DNA of 64,000 nt from Marsupella aquatica (GCA_973895155.1 OZ316892.1:1736001-1800000); one strand, 5' to 3'. Counted from the first letter of the stretch, positions 11,641-28,335 are shown. Made by a program: numbers and translations. The notes: a model not told the origin generated them from the letters alone.

Positions 11641-13402
11641 ATGGCAACTGATCCTCCAAATGGTCCCACAGATCAAAATTTGCAAGTATGCCCACTCTCT
11701 CTTTTCTTACGAGTTCAGCGAATTGTAAATGCGGTTCACTCCACTAAACAATGAAAAAGGATATTCTTTGTATATCCATGTTATTGTGGGCAACCAATGT
11801 ATTCTTCTTTGTCCAGTATCACAGACTATAAGGGGAATTGCTTGTTCGTTCGCAGGTGATATTGGCAAGTGTCAGTCCAATTCTGACCCAGTTGCCTAAG
11901 TGGATAGAGCTTGGTGCATATCTGGAGTTTGGAGATGACGAAGTTCGTCTGTGTGAGGGCTGCCATAATGTGTGTGAATGGGTCTATTTCAAGCTCTTAC
12001 AGTTCAAGTAAGTGACCATTCGTAATGCGTTCTGCTTTACGGTTTGATTGTGCAAGCCTTGCGGACATCTGGTTAACATTGTTCCTGTGTCTGTACCTGG
12101 AACAGCTCTGATGGTCTGGAGCTTTGCGGTAGCTGCATGGAGAAGTACAAGAAGCCAACACCTTGGACACTCTATGTCCGCGAAGGTCTCATCTTTTTCT
12201 TGGGCTCCTTGAATGCCGCTGCTGGCCCACCAGCTTCCGTAAAATCTCCAGTCGGACTGGACGTCAAGTCAAATAATGAAGTCCAGGTCCCTACATCTGT
12301 TCCATTACCTTCTCCATCAAAATCAGGGTCTCCAGCACATAGCTTTGAGCAAAACTCCCCATCTGGACAGGTCCTGGAGACCTGCAACTTTGCGGCGGTC
12401 GCTCAGTCAACCCCTTTGCTTCTTACATCATCGTCGGAGCCTTTGAATGGAACGCCAAGTACGGAACCGTTGCTTTTGAAGGCTGATGCAGAACCTGTGC
12501 TATTTTCATCAAGTTCGGAGCAAGTAATTTTCTCTCCGAGTGCAGAGCCAGTGCTGTTCAATTCAAATGCAGAGCCAGTTCAGTTCACCACCAAGTCAGA
12601 AGCTGGCCTTTTTGCATTAAACCAAGCGCCAGTTTATTTTTCAACAAATTCGGAGCCGTTACATTTTACGTCAGATGCCGAGACATCCCTGTTCCCACCA
12701 AATGTGGAACAAGGGCAATTTACGTCACATGCGGATCCAGCCCTACTTACATCTAATTCTGAGCCAGTACTTTTCACGTCCAATGCAGAGCCAGTACATT
12801 TCATCTCACATTCAAAGCCAACGCTCTTTAGTCCCAACCCGGAGCCGGTACTTTTCACACCGTACCCAGAGACTGAAGCTTTTTCAGATTCTTTGGGCCA
12901 TATACCGAAATCAGAGCCTCTGAGATTTACACCCACTCCTGAGTCAATCCCCTTCTCAGCAAATTTAGACTCCCTCCCTAAAGCACTTCAAGTTGTGAAT
13001 CATGAACCCATGCTGTTCACATCAAATTCAGGAACCTTGCCCACCACACCCAATTTTGAGCTGAGCCAGTCAAAGTCAAAAGCGGATGTCCCTACACCAC
13101 CCTCTGAAACTTTAGTGAGAACTCAGTCTAAAAGTGGCAAGAAAGTGTCTGATGGCACACTGGTAGATAGAATGCGAACAATTGTTCAGCAAGACTGTCG
13201 TTTAGGGAAAGACCTGTTCACCACAGGTATTGAACTAGCCGAACGCTACAATTCCTGCTACAAGCATGAGACAATACATGTACGGAGAGTTTTTGAAGCG
13301 ATGAAAACACTGGGATACACTGCCTCTAAAGACACTATGCAGGTTCAAGTTCAGAAGGTAAGGAGGAAGGTGAAGCTGATTTATGGCTTGGCCATGAAAT
13401 AG
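11641..13402 (+). CDS. Cys-knuckle protein with tandem nine-residue EPVxF repeats (unknown function)
   Basis: Three exons join in frame: 11641-11685, 11856-12007 and 12106-13402, all with GT-AG borders, giving 497 residues. The N-terminal part has CEGCHNVC at residues 48-55 and CGSC at 73-76, which together could bind one zinc ion, followed by a hydrophobic segment near 92-102. Residues about 175-350 are repeats of nine residues with consensus (A/S)EPVLFTSN. The C-terminal ~85 residues are non-repetitive and basic (for example VRRKVKLIYGLAMK). The CysX2Cys pair is split over the intron at 12008, and both halves are needed for the knuckle, which supports the splice model. I do not recognise the family; a plant-lineage-specific protein is likely. 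The A of the ATG at 11641 is the first in-frame start. Confidence 0.72.
12431..12958 (+). repeat. Coding 27-bp minisatellite (about 18 units)
   Basis: Within exon 3 a 27-base unit encoding nine residues, (A/S)EPVxFTSN, is repeated about 18 times with much divergence and one or two length changes near the ends. Glu and Pro at positions 2-3 and Phe at position 6 are the best kept, while codon choice varies. This suggests old duplication with selection on the residues. Confidence 0.8.
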
Positions 13403-13438
13403 ATAAGTGACTGTGACCAAGCCCTGATTCTTTTGCTA

Positions 13439-13444
13439 AATAAA
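13439..13444 (+). terminator. AATAAA polyadenylation signal
   Basis: A canonical AATAAA lies 37 bases after the stop codon of the repeat-protein gene, on the same strand. The position is rather close to the stop for a plant 3' end, so it may be one of several signals. Confidence 0.4.
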
Positions 13445-14980
13445 GACATTCATACACAGGACTCTTAGCAGCTAGAAGGTGGGGTATCACATGTTAATTA
13501 TGGCTGTTCGCTCTTTTATTCGTGGATCCCGCAAGCTGGTATTTTCATTCTCTGAACAAGTCATTGCGTTTGCTATTGCTACTTCATACATCCTCCCAAG
13601 TCGAGTAGCCTGAAACAGTTGCTTTGGAGGTTCTTTGTGCAATGATAATTACATGGTACCGGCCAGTGTGGTCATTCCGAATTTCAATCCACTGCTTTCA
13701 ATTGTGTAATGTGTAAGATAGCTGCAAGTCCTTGACCTTTCCATCAGGGGATCCTATAGAAGAGCATTGTAGTCTACTTGCTGGGAAGTGTGTCAGATGC
13801 AGCTGGTCATGTGGGAAGGAATGCTCGGAACTGCATGGTGAGTTTGTCCCCCCATGAAGTGAGTACCTCAGGCCTTTGGTTAGTCCATTACTAGGCACGG
13901 AGAGAAGAAAGATGCGGATCCACTGCATTAGCTGTGAGGTATTTGAATTGCAACCATGTTTTTCAGAGCAATGGGCTCCTTGCGTACTATTTACAAGGAT
14001 GCACATGTCAGCTCCGATCAAGTTTTCCAAATGAAAGGAGTGAATGTGAATTGGACGGGATTGGGGAAAAAGGTGGCTGTCTACAAGACAGTACCGTGAA
14101 GGACGAAATGTTTCTCCAAGTAAGGAATGCGGACTGGCACAGGTTGGGCAAGAGTACTTGGGAGACCAGGATATTCATCTCCCCTCTTTTCCACCCCTCC
14201 CCGCCCCCTTTTGTTTTCTAATGAGTAATGTGCAGAGGTCTGACGTGATGCACAACAGCATACCCGAAGGTTCATGGGTCAATATCTTTTTAAAGTATAC
14301 TGATTGTTGGGGAAAGTTGTAGAACACTCTAGCTTCTTCATTGTAGATCACTTCGTAAGAACAGAAATGATCTAAAACTTTCAAGGTAAGCATTGCGGAA
14401 AGAAAATATATACACTTTTGGGTAAGTGGGACGCATAGTATGTCCGTAGTTTGTCCGAAGATTCTCGCTGTACTAATCTCAGGAGATAAAAAAAGCCTTT
14501 CTCTCCGGCTTTCCCAAAGATCGAGGAGGTCTGTGTTATCTGCTTGTTTTATTTATTTATTCACAACTGCTATAGACGATTCCCTAGAGAGTCGTATTCC
14601 ATACCTTTTCAGTTGTATTGGGAATACCGTCAAGAAAGAAATCTGAAATTGTGCGAATCTCGATCCTCTCCTGCTCTTCGGGAGACCTTGTCAACCCATG
14701 TGAGAAAATTTGCCATTGCAAAGCGATCCATTAATCAATATCTTCAAGCATTGGTAAAACCAGGTTGGGTGTGAGACCAGAAGCATATACGTTGTTGAGT
14801 GCTCCTGGTTTCTAGTTTCGTCAACTGAAAACTTATGACAACAACCTGGAGAAGGGACCAGTGTCACACACCAGGTGCATTTCAGCAAGGGGACATATGA
14901 AGCATATACATATACATGCAAAGCAATTGCGCGTTGTCATCACTTGATCAGGACATGAACACATTTAGAATGTGGCTGGA
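13445..14980. other. Intergenic, no gene recognised
   Basis: Short frames on both strands show no family resemblance and no consistent exon pattern. The first few hundred bases are probably 3' flank of the repeat-protein gene. Confidence 0.3.
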
Positions 14981-15059
14981 TTGACTTTCCTAGTCCTCCC
15001 CACGGTAAGATCTTTGGATTGACTTGACTTTCCTAGTCCTCCCCACGGTAAGATCTTTG
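14981..15059. repeat. Tandem duplication, 43-bp period
   Basis: A 36-base unit beginning TTGACTTTCCTAGTCCTCC occurs twice, at 14981 and 15024, identical over its length, with a seven-base spacer. Confidence 0.9.
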
Positions 15060-15200
15060 AATATCAGTCAAAGTTGACATTTAGCATTTGGCGGGACATT
15101 GCTGAGTTTCTGTACCATGTATGTGAGACGAGGGTGGGTTTGTTTCGATTTCCCTTCCACAATCATGCGAGACGCGGGAGGTTGCTGGGCACAGGTGGGT

Positions 15201-15426
15201 GGCCATGAAGGGGAAAAGAAAGAGTCTTAAAAACTGGTTAAACTTGAAAGGTTTTCTAAGAGGCCCCTTTGACAATAAATTACAAGTTAATTAATAATTT
15301 CATGATTGGCCATGAAGGGGAAAAGAAAAAGTCTTAAAAATGGTTAAACTTGAAAAAACAATTGGCCAGGTTTTCTAAGAGGCCCCTTTGACAATAAATT
15401 ACAAGTTAATTAATAATTTCATGATT
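15201..15426. repeat. Tandem duplication of a ~107-bp unit
   Basis: The unit starting GGCCATGAAGGGGAAAAG occurs at 15201-15307 and again at 15308-15426. The second copy carries a roughly 12-base insertion and a few substitutions; otherwise they are nearly identical, so the duplication is recent. Confidence 0.92.
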
Positions 15427-15494
15427 AAACTGCCGCTTTGATCGATCACATGGATTCTTGCCGTATCATATTTTGTAATGCAGCTTCAAAAGTC
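15427..15494. other. Spacer between two duplications
   Basis: Sixty-eight bases of unique sequence separate the 107-bp and 46-bp duplications. Nothing recognisable is present. Confidence 0.3.
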
Positions 15495-15587
15495 GAGAGT
15501 TGAAGAAACTGGGAATTGGGGACATGCAAGTGTCGGGGAGGAGAGTTGAAGAAAACTGGGAGTTGGGGACATGCAAGTGTCGGGGAG
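15495..15587. repeat. Tandem duplication of a 46-bp unit
   Basis: The unit GAGAGTTGAAGAAACTGGGA and its continuation occurs at 15495 and 15541 with three differences. This is the third small tandem duplication within 610 bases. Confidence 0.9.
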
Positions 15588-17754
15588 GGATGAATTGCGA
15601 CATAGCACATCCTTGTGTGCCAACTCCCTGTTTTGGCCCAATCATGTCCTTGAGTTGTTTGACCAATAAACCTGGGGTAAATCCAAGAGCCAGAAGAGAC
15701 TTCAAGGAAACGTGTTGATGTGAATTGATTACACACACAGAGTCCCAATAAAATGCCATATCAGAAATAAGGTCAGGTTTCTTTGAACTATCTTCCATGT
15801 GAGGGTCCTTAAATGGGTTGTTCAAAGTGTGAGGGACATATGAAACAATCTTCTAGAACGTTTCTTTGGTGGTCTAAGAAGGTCTCAGAAGACGTTAGTT
15901 TGCAAGCTTCTTTGGGGGGATACAAAAATATGCCCGAATACTAGTGAATTTTCGTGGGTTCTAGGCAGACCAATTCCTAGAAGAAGCCACATCATTCGTA
16001 GGGTGAAGTTTTGGGGGATCTCACGTGCGAGATCCCTTAGTGAGGACATGATCAGTGATTGGTATGAAGGTAAGGAGGGAATGGACTTTGCTGCCATGTA
16101 CTCAGTCCCCATGCCCAAGAAGAACCCAAAACTGCAAAGGTTCCTGGTACCAGATGGTGGCATGTAACCCTTTGGACTACGTTGCAGTATATTTTGCTCA
16201 GAAGTGGGTCGCACCATTTGTATACTAATTCTTTCACCACCGATGAATTGTGGCCTATTGATCGGCCTGGTAACAAGCCCAGGGAAATCAGCTGAAATGT
16301 TATGCAGTCGAGCGATTATACGGTTCCGACCCATCTTATAGACGAAGAATCAAGATACCGGGCACAACCCAGAAATTGAATTTAAAATTTGGAACTGCTT
16401 TACCGTGAGAAATTGTCAGAAGATATCCAGTTCAGCGTTCTACCAAAGCTGAACGGAAATAACAGCTTGGACAGGGCATTGTCTGACCTGAAGTTAAAAT
16501 TAGAATTCTCTTGGTGTTTGTGCATAATAACACAGCATGCGATACACTTCGTGTAATATATCCGGCGTTTCTCAAATTGACACCTTACATTATTATCCAG
16601 GAGGTATAACAACCTCAATGACCGTCCCTACATGGACGAGGCCTTCAACTTCCGTTTCACATGAAATGGAACACAAACATCGCTAAGGAAACTGCCAAAA
16701 TCGAGGTTTGAAGTGATCGATTATTTCCATTTCGACTAGTATATCAAATTCCCTGGTTATACACACATACACAACCGATTCTGCATGTGTGCTTCTAATC
16801 CTTGGCTTTGCAGGAGGTCAATATCTGCAACTTATTTGGTAGCTTTCTCGTTCAGGCGATGCGGTTGTTCATTTCGATGAGCACAACTGCTCTTCAAAAG
16901 CTACGGGTTACCCGTAGTTACCATTAAAAAGAGATTTTTCCTGAAATTGTAGAGCAAACTGGCATGCTAGTGGGAGAACGAGAAGAACGAGAACAGTGAT
17001 TGAAATGTGGAAAAATGAGGAGATCTTGGACACTTCCCCTTATATAGGGGAAGTTGTGCAGACTACAGAAAGCGTCGGGCCACAGAGACAAAGGAACGTC
17101 AAATGGAGGGAATGCAATCGTATTTCAAAAGATGTATCGATGGTAAAAAGAACAACTGCCATTCTAAGTACAAGAAGATAGTCTGCCGGAAGCCAACGTA
17201 CACTGCTTAGAGTTAACATATTTAGAAGCCGCTATTACTTCCGGTATCGAGCAGATTGTGGAAATCGTTTGACTAGACTCCAATTGAAAGAAGGTTCAGT
17301 GCCAGCGCAAAACACCATGATCGATCAAACAACTTTCGAATACAATCGTGCATGCGAGCTGACTGTGAGTCATTTCTACGCTTCTGATGTATCGGAATCA
17401 TTGAATATACATCATGAAGATTAATGTCCATGCACGGCACAATTGACACTCTCCTGTACAATGTTGTCAAGTTTGTCTTCTCGATTACTTTCTCAGGAAA
17501 GATTTACAAACGAAAGTCTCTTGTAGATCAACAGTTTTCAACCACAAAGAATCTACACACGTCAACTCCAGTAACGCACATGCAGCGGCCAAAAACCCAC
17601 CCGTCCCTACATTTCAAAATCGCTTAGGGTCTACGCACATTTCACTGTGGTTCTCCAAACTGCGTCAAGGCGGTGATGAAGTTGGCCATCTTTGCCGATC
17701 CAGTATGCTGTGGAAACGAAAGCCGAACTCCTAATATCTTCACCTGCTCGATCT
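15588..17754. other. Intergenic, unrecognised reverse-strand frame
   Basis: A reverse-strand frame of 149 codons (15885-16334) has no recognisable motifs, and its codons do not continue into an exon model. An imperfect palindrome lies at 16015-16036. From 17,000 on, the sequence is the likely 3' flank of the small reverse-strand gene. Confidence 0.25.
16015..16036. promoter_or_regulatory. Palindrome centred on a G-box (CACGTG)
   Basis: GGGATCTC and GAGATCCC form perfect 8-base inverted arms around a six-base centre, and CACGTG spans 16022-16027. G-boxes bind bHLH and bZIP factors in plants, but no gene start was identified nearby, so this may be chance. Confidence 0.2.
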
Positions 17755-18024
17755 TCAGATCTTGCCTTTCCGTTTAAGCTCCTCGTGCTCGTCATTCTCA
17801 ATCTGCTCATCAATCTGCGCTCCGCGGGAGGGCTTGTTTCCATGAGACTTTGCAATTTCGGTAGGCCGGGGCCCGGACTGGGCAGCCTTGTCCTCCTCGT
17901 GCTCGATCTTCTTCTCCAACTTTGCCCGATCCGCCAGGGACAAGGAGTCCTTGGGGTCTGCGTAGTTGTGGGAGTGCTTCTGACCGTGCTCGAAGCGGTC
18001 TGACGTATCCTCCTCCGTCGACAT
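17755..18024 (-). CDS. Small hydrophilic protein, 89 residues, unknown function
   Basis: A single reverse-strand frame from an ATG at 18024 to a TGA at 17755. The protein is strongly charged, without hydrophobic segments: MSTEEDTSDRFEHGQK at the start, then HNYADPKDSLSLADRAK, EKKIEHEEDKAA and a C-terminal GNKPSRGAQIDEQIENDEHE ending in KRKGKI. Spaced Glu, Lys and Arg make it look disordered or helical, in the manner of small stress-related hydrophilic proteins. The GNKPSRGAxID core feels conserved from memory in small fungal and plant proteins, but I cannot name the family. High CpG, a compact frame and lack of low-complexity argue for a real gene. Confidence 0.6.
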   Translation of the reverse strand: MSTEEDTSDRFEHGQKHSHNYADPKDSLSLADRAKLEKKIEHEEDKAAQSGPRPTEIAKSHGNKPSRGAQIDEQIENDEHEELKRKGKI

Positions 18025-18580
18025 ACTGCCCGAAGCTGCGGATCTTTCTTACAATCGAAGAGCTCTTAACCCTAGAGGACAGAATTCAGGTCCTTCCGCT
18101 CCCTCTACCGGCTTAAATTCAACTTCAATCCCTATTTCAAAAGAAGGCGTTACACATTGATCTCCAGACCAAGAATATAAGAGCTCCGCCGAGATCTTTT
18201 CTTCCACAGAACCAGCTTCAATGCCGCGTTGCTCAGTCTATCGAGGATCCTAGAGTTATGTTTCCAAGGGCAGCAATTCAAGGCTATATACTTCAGGTCA
18301 CTGCTGCCGTGTGAAGGAGCTAGCCATACTTATCTGCGCTGAAAGGAGGGCCGCGTTGCTGCCATGCGGGCACGCGTTCAGGCTGACGAGTGTACTTCCA
18401 ATTGTCCACAACGGTCTCCACCTCTTGCGTGGCTGAATCCTGTCACCTACTGAAGTTTGGGTGCGACCAGATGCGCCCACCTCCGAGCTTCGATGACTGT
18501 GTCGATCGTTCTGTTGCCACTCAAGAAACGCCACTTCACCCTCTTCGTGGACTGTGGGCCCCGACCTCTCATTATTAATA
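18025..18580. other. Upstream region of the small gene
   Basis: CpG-rich in its first half, as expected for the promoter and leader of the reverse-strand 89-residue gene. A reverse-strand stretch near 18190-18300 can be read as LKYIALNCCPWKHNSRIL and might be an old exon, but no start or family was identified. Confidence 0.3.
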
Positions 18581-19173
18581 TTGTACTCTTTTTTTTTTTT
18601 TCTCTCTCTCTCTCTCTCTCTAAATGCACGTCCCAGAAGTGCAAACCCTCATTATTTAATATTGTACCCGTACACTCGTCTCTCTCTCTCTCTCTCTCTC
18701 TCTAAATGCACGTCCCAGAAGTGCAAACCCTCATTATTTAATATTGTACCCGTACACTCGTCTCTCTCTCTCTCTCTCTCTCTAAATGCACGCCCCAGAA
18801 GTGCAAACCCTCATTATTTAATATTGTACCCGTACACTCGTCTCTCTCTCTCTCTCTCTCTCCCTCGCTCTCTCTCTCTCTAAATGCACGCCCCAGAAGT
18901 GCAAACCTGGCTATATGCATTCCTTCAGAAACCCTGGCTATCTGCATTTCTGTAGAAGGCTTTCCGTTCTTTTGTTTTGGCAGGGACTTTCAGGTTTGTG
19001 AGGCCTCTTGGGTCTCCTTGGGGTATTGGTATATAATACATTTACATGTTTCCATGTTTGATATTAATGCATCCATTTACCCAAAGTGGTTATCAGAGAT
19101 TTAATGGTCTGCGCCCTATGGACTTAGCAGAATCATGTCCGCTGTTACTGGACCCAACTCTCGTTATTGTACC

Positions 19174-19219
<46 letters not shown>

Positions 19220-19610
19220 ACGCCCCAGAAGGCAAACCCTGGCTACATGCATTCCTTCAGAAACCCTGGCTATCTGCATTTCTATAGAAGGCTTTCCGTT
19301 CTTTTGTTTTGGCAGGGACTTTCAGGTTTGTGAGGCCTCTTGGGTCTCCTTGGGGTAATGGTATATAATACATTTCCATGTTTCCATGTTTGATATTTAT
19401 GCATCCATTTACCTAAAGTGGCTATCAGAGATTTGATGGTCTGCTCCCGCTGGACTTAGCAGAATCATGTCCGTTATTACTGGCGGGACCCAACTCTCAC
19501 TATTGTACAGGTACATTCATCTCTCTCTCGCTAAGTGCACACCCCATAAGTGCAAACCCTGGCTATGAGCATTTCTTTAGAAGGCTTTCCGTTCTTTTGT
19601 TGTGGCAAAA
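18581..19610. repeat. Nested CT-microsatellite tandem repeats (80-bp units inside ~325-bp units)
   Basis: Four units of 80-98 bases, each a CT tract plus TAAATGCACG(T/C)CCCAGAAG and ATTGTACCCGTACACTCG, start near 18621, 18703, 18783 and 18881. They are followed by a larger unit of about 320-330 bases (GCAAACC to the next CT tract) starting at 18901, 19232 and, truncated, 19552. The larger unit contains the same CT tract and GCACGCCCCAGAAG motif, so the two levels share a seed. No coding meaning. Confidence 0.92.
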
Positions 19611-19649
19611 TGGAAACTAAGGCTGTCACTGAATTATTTACTGTTGTTT

Positions 19650-19850
19650 GGTAGGGCCCTATAATTTTAGGCCCTAACTTAAAACCCCTATCAGGGAGTG
19701 TCAGAGCACTCCCACAAGCTAGGTCTTATGGTTGGAAGTTTTGGACATAGCATGCTTATGGGGCACATATTTGGGTAGCCCGTAACATTTATGTCCTCGG
19801 CTGAAACTCAATTACGGCCCTCATTTGACAAGCCCTATTGCCATGGAAAA
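19650..19850 (+). mobile_element. MITE-like element, family 1, copy A
   Basis: The segment from GGGCCCTATAATTTTAGG to TTTGACAAGCCCTATTG matches, in opposite orientation, the sequence at 57660-57955. Shared landmarks are CTAGGTCTTATGG, CTTATGGGG and TTGACAAGCCC, in the same order. The CAAGCCC ends resemble hAT-type terminal repeats, but no target duplication was established. No coding capacity. Confidence 0.6.
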
Positions 19851-20322
19851 CAACATCTTCCTATCTGTGTATGAGCTGAGCAAGGCACTAGTCACCACCC
19901 TTTGCCATTCATGTATACACAGTTTGCAGTATGCCTTCGCAGGGGCACAGTTTTGTTTTATTAAAATTTGGAAAGTTGGGATGCCATTGTCTGAAGGTGG
20001 ACGTTGCCTTGAGATTTGGGCTTGTTATTGGTCAATGCAAAAATGTGGCAAACATGACAAAAACAAAGATTTTATCATAACACGTAAGGGCCGGAAGTTA
20101 TAGAGCCCTACAAGTGCAAGACACCTCTTAAATAATTGAATAAAATGTTGGACATCATATCGTACTGTGCGGTGGCTTACTGGATAAGACCCAAGAACAA
20201 TCGATTGTATAGTATAGTACAGTACAGTACTGACGTACTGTAGTACAGTTCAGTAGGGTGTCCTGGAAGGGAGTCGGTGCCTAAGACAGCTTTAAGGAAA
20301 AGACCATAAGTGCAGGCGATTT
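19851..20322. other. Intergenic, no gene recognised
   Basis: Only unremarkable frames. A short GTACAGTACAGTAC-type low-complexity patch lies near 20205-20240. Confidence 0.3.
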
Positions 20323-20475
20323 CACAAGGTATTAAACTCATGAGTGCACAAGGTATTAAACTCATGAGTGCGGCTAGTTACTCATCCCACCCGGGTTACA
20401 TGTAATCCCCTCTCTAGTCAGCTTCCCTCACGCATTAGACCAAGGTTACATGTAATCCACTCTCTAGTCAGCTTT
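20323..20475. repeat. Two adjacent short tandem duplications
   Basis: A 24-base unit with AAGGTATTAAACTCATGAG occurs twice (20323, 20347). About 25 bases on, a unit starting GGTTACATGTAATCC and including CTCTCTAGTCAGCTT occurs twice with a 51-base period (20393, 20444). Confidence 0.9.
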
Positions 20476-20559
20476 GCCTCTGATTAGAGGAGGACAATCA
20501 ACATTGATCTTGACTAATGTTCACCGGGATGTGGGGCCAATGGAATAGCTTGCTATTCC

Positions 20560-20846
20560 AGCCCTGTCACTCCACTTCCCTCCCGGGAGGACCAATTTAA
20601 TCCCAACAGCATTAGCCCTTTAAACCCATAAAAACAAATAACCCCCTTAAACTCATGAAAACCAATAACCCTTAAAAAACCAATAAAACCAAAACCCATA
20701 AAAACCCATAAAACCAGTAACCCCCTAAACCCCCTAAAACCCCCAAAACCCCCTAAAACCCATAAAAAACAATAACCGCCGTAACCCTTAAAACCCATAA
20801 CCCCCTAAATCCCATAACCCTAAACCCCATAACCCTAAACCCCATC
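20560..20846. repeat. Degenerate telomere-like (CCCTAAA-related) tract
   Basis: About 285 bases are built from variants of AACCCATAAA, CCCCTAAAACC and CCCTAAACCCCAT. The right end has two clean copies of CATAACCCTAAACCC. The plant telomere repeat is CCCTAAA, so this looks like a diverged interstitial telomeric sequence or a simple A/C-rich array that converged on it. The reverse-strand frame across it is an artefact (GF-rich). Confidence 0.75.
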
Positions 20847-21651
20847 AGCACATTGCAAGGAACGAGCACTGAAAGGAACTGAACGAGTTCCTTAAAAACT
20901 TAAACAGGGCTTTTAAACTATCACTGAAAGAGCAAATGCTAGTAAGGATCAAGACTCCTCGTGATCGTAAGCGCTTGTGCTTCGCAGTCAGAAAAACACC
21001 TGACCACCCTGTGGCCTATTGCAATTGACGCAGATTTCTTCTAGAACATCAAACCATTTAGTGCAATGGAATTGCCATCACTGCTGCAGCTTTGGGCTCA
21101 TCTTGTTAGTCGTCAAAGTCTCCAAACAGAATGTGTCGCTGCAAATAACGCAGTCATTGTCGTCAAGAACGTTGTCACACTGTTCCAAAATTGTAAGATA
21201 CGTAAATTATCACCACCATACCTCGGTCCAGATCAGCCTTGATACGACACATTTTTGCTACAGAGCTACGGCCTTCCGTATTATCAAGAACGCCAGTTTT
21301 GGGCAATGCACCCGTGTACTTAGATTCTCTGGTCTATACAACTGATGGCTACATTCGTAGCGGTTCCGAAGATCAGTCCACCAACGTGCCTACTCTGGAG
21401 CGATGAGCGTCCACGTTTGCGGCGTGAAATCTGGGGCAACAGATCTGGTGCTATTTCCAAAGGCAGGAACTTCCCAAAAGTCTTTTGAGTTGAGCAAGAG
21501 CCCGCTTTGCTGCCCTCTGAAACTGAAGCTACTTACTGCATCAATGGCCAATACTGAATTCGTGAGTGGCAGTGACTCTACTCTCGCACCAAATGAGAAG
21601 GGCACGGCGCCTGGTCCAAATTGCCTTCAGGAAGCGACTCCGTTCATTGCG
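20847..21651. other. 3' flank of MCM3, no gene recognised
   Basis: This stretch follows the MCM3 stop codon on the reverse strand and presumably includes its 3' untranslated region. Short forward frames here have no family resemblance. Confidence 0.3.
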
Positions 21652-27762
<6,111 letters not shown>

Positions 27763-27880
27763 CGCTTCCTCTTCGCGCTCGTCCTCTCGTCGATGGAATT
27801 CTCACACCGCGCTCAACATCTTCCTTTTCTTCACTCTCCCGAAAGCAAAAGACTGAAGAAAACTATCACTTCAGAAGATT

Positions 27881-27893
27881 GTTCCCGCGCAAA
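27881..27893. promoter_or_regulatory. E2F-like site upstream of MCM3
   Basis: GTTCCCGCGCAAA lies about 120 bases upstream of the MCM3 start codon. It contains TTCCCGCG, close to the E2F consensus TTTSSCGC read on either strand. MCM genes are established E2F targets at the G1/S transition in plants and animals, so this position is what one would expect. Confidence 0.6.
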
Positions 27894-28335
27894 CCGAGAG
27901 CTCGTGTCCGCAGGGGAGGACGACGGGTCACAGGGTCACATCGAGGGTGAAACAGGGGATGCAATGTCCCTGCGTCCCTAAAAACGCGGTAGAGTCGCAA
28001 TTCTCTAAGTGCAACTCCTGAGAAGAAACCAGCTTATGTGCCGGATTCCACTATGTGATAAGTGCAAACCCATTGCATTGTACACTATCAATGACAGCGT
28101 AAACCCTGAACCCTAAATCCACAAGCCGAGAACTCGTGTCCGCAGGGTAGGACAACGGGCCACAGGGTGAAGTCTAGGGTGAAGCAGGGGGTGCTGTCCC
28201 TACATCCCTAAAAATGCGGTAGAGTCGCAATTCTCTAAGTGCAACTCCTGAGAAGAAGCAGCTTATGTGCATGGTTTCCACTATGTGATAAGTGCAAACC
28301 CATAGCATTGTGTGCTATCAATAAGAGTGTATGGG
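27894..28335. repeat. Tandem repeat, 232-bp period, abutting the MCM3 promoter
   Basis: The unit starting CCGAGAGCTCGTGTCCGCAG at 27894 recurs at 28126 as CCGAGAACTCGTGTCC. Both include AATTCTCTAAGTGCAACTCC and CACTATGTGATAAGTGCAAA. The copies are about 85-90 percent alike by eye. The first unit starts directly at the E2F-like site, so it lies in the MCM3 promoter region. Confidence 0.88.

Noticed and set aside
15885-16334. 149-codon reverse frame
   Set aside because: No recognisable motif, no supporting exon structure, and similar overlapping frames in the same place.
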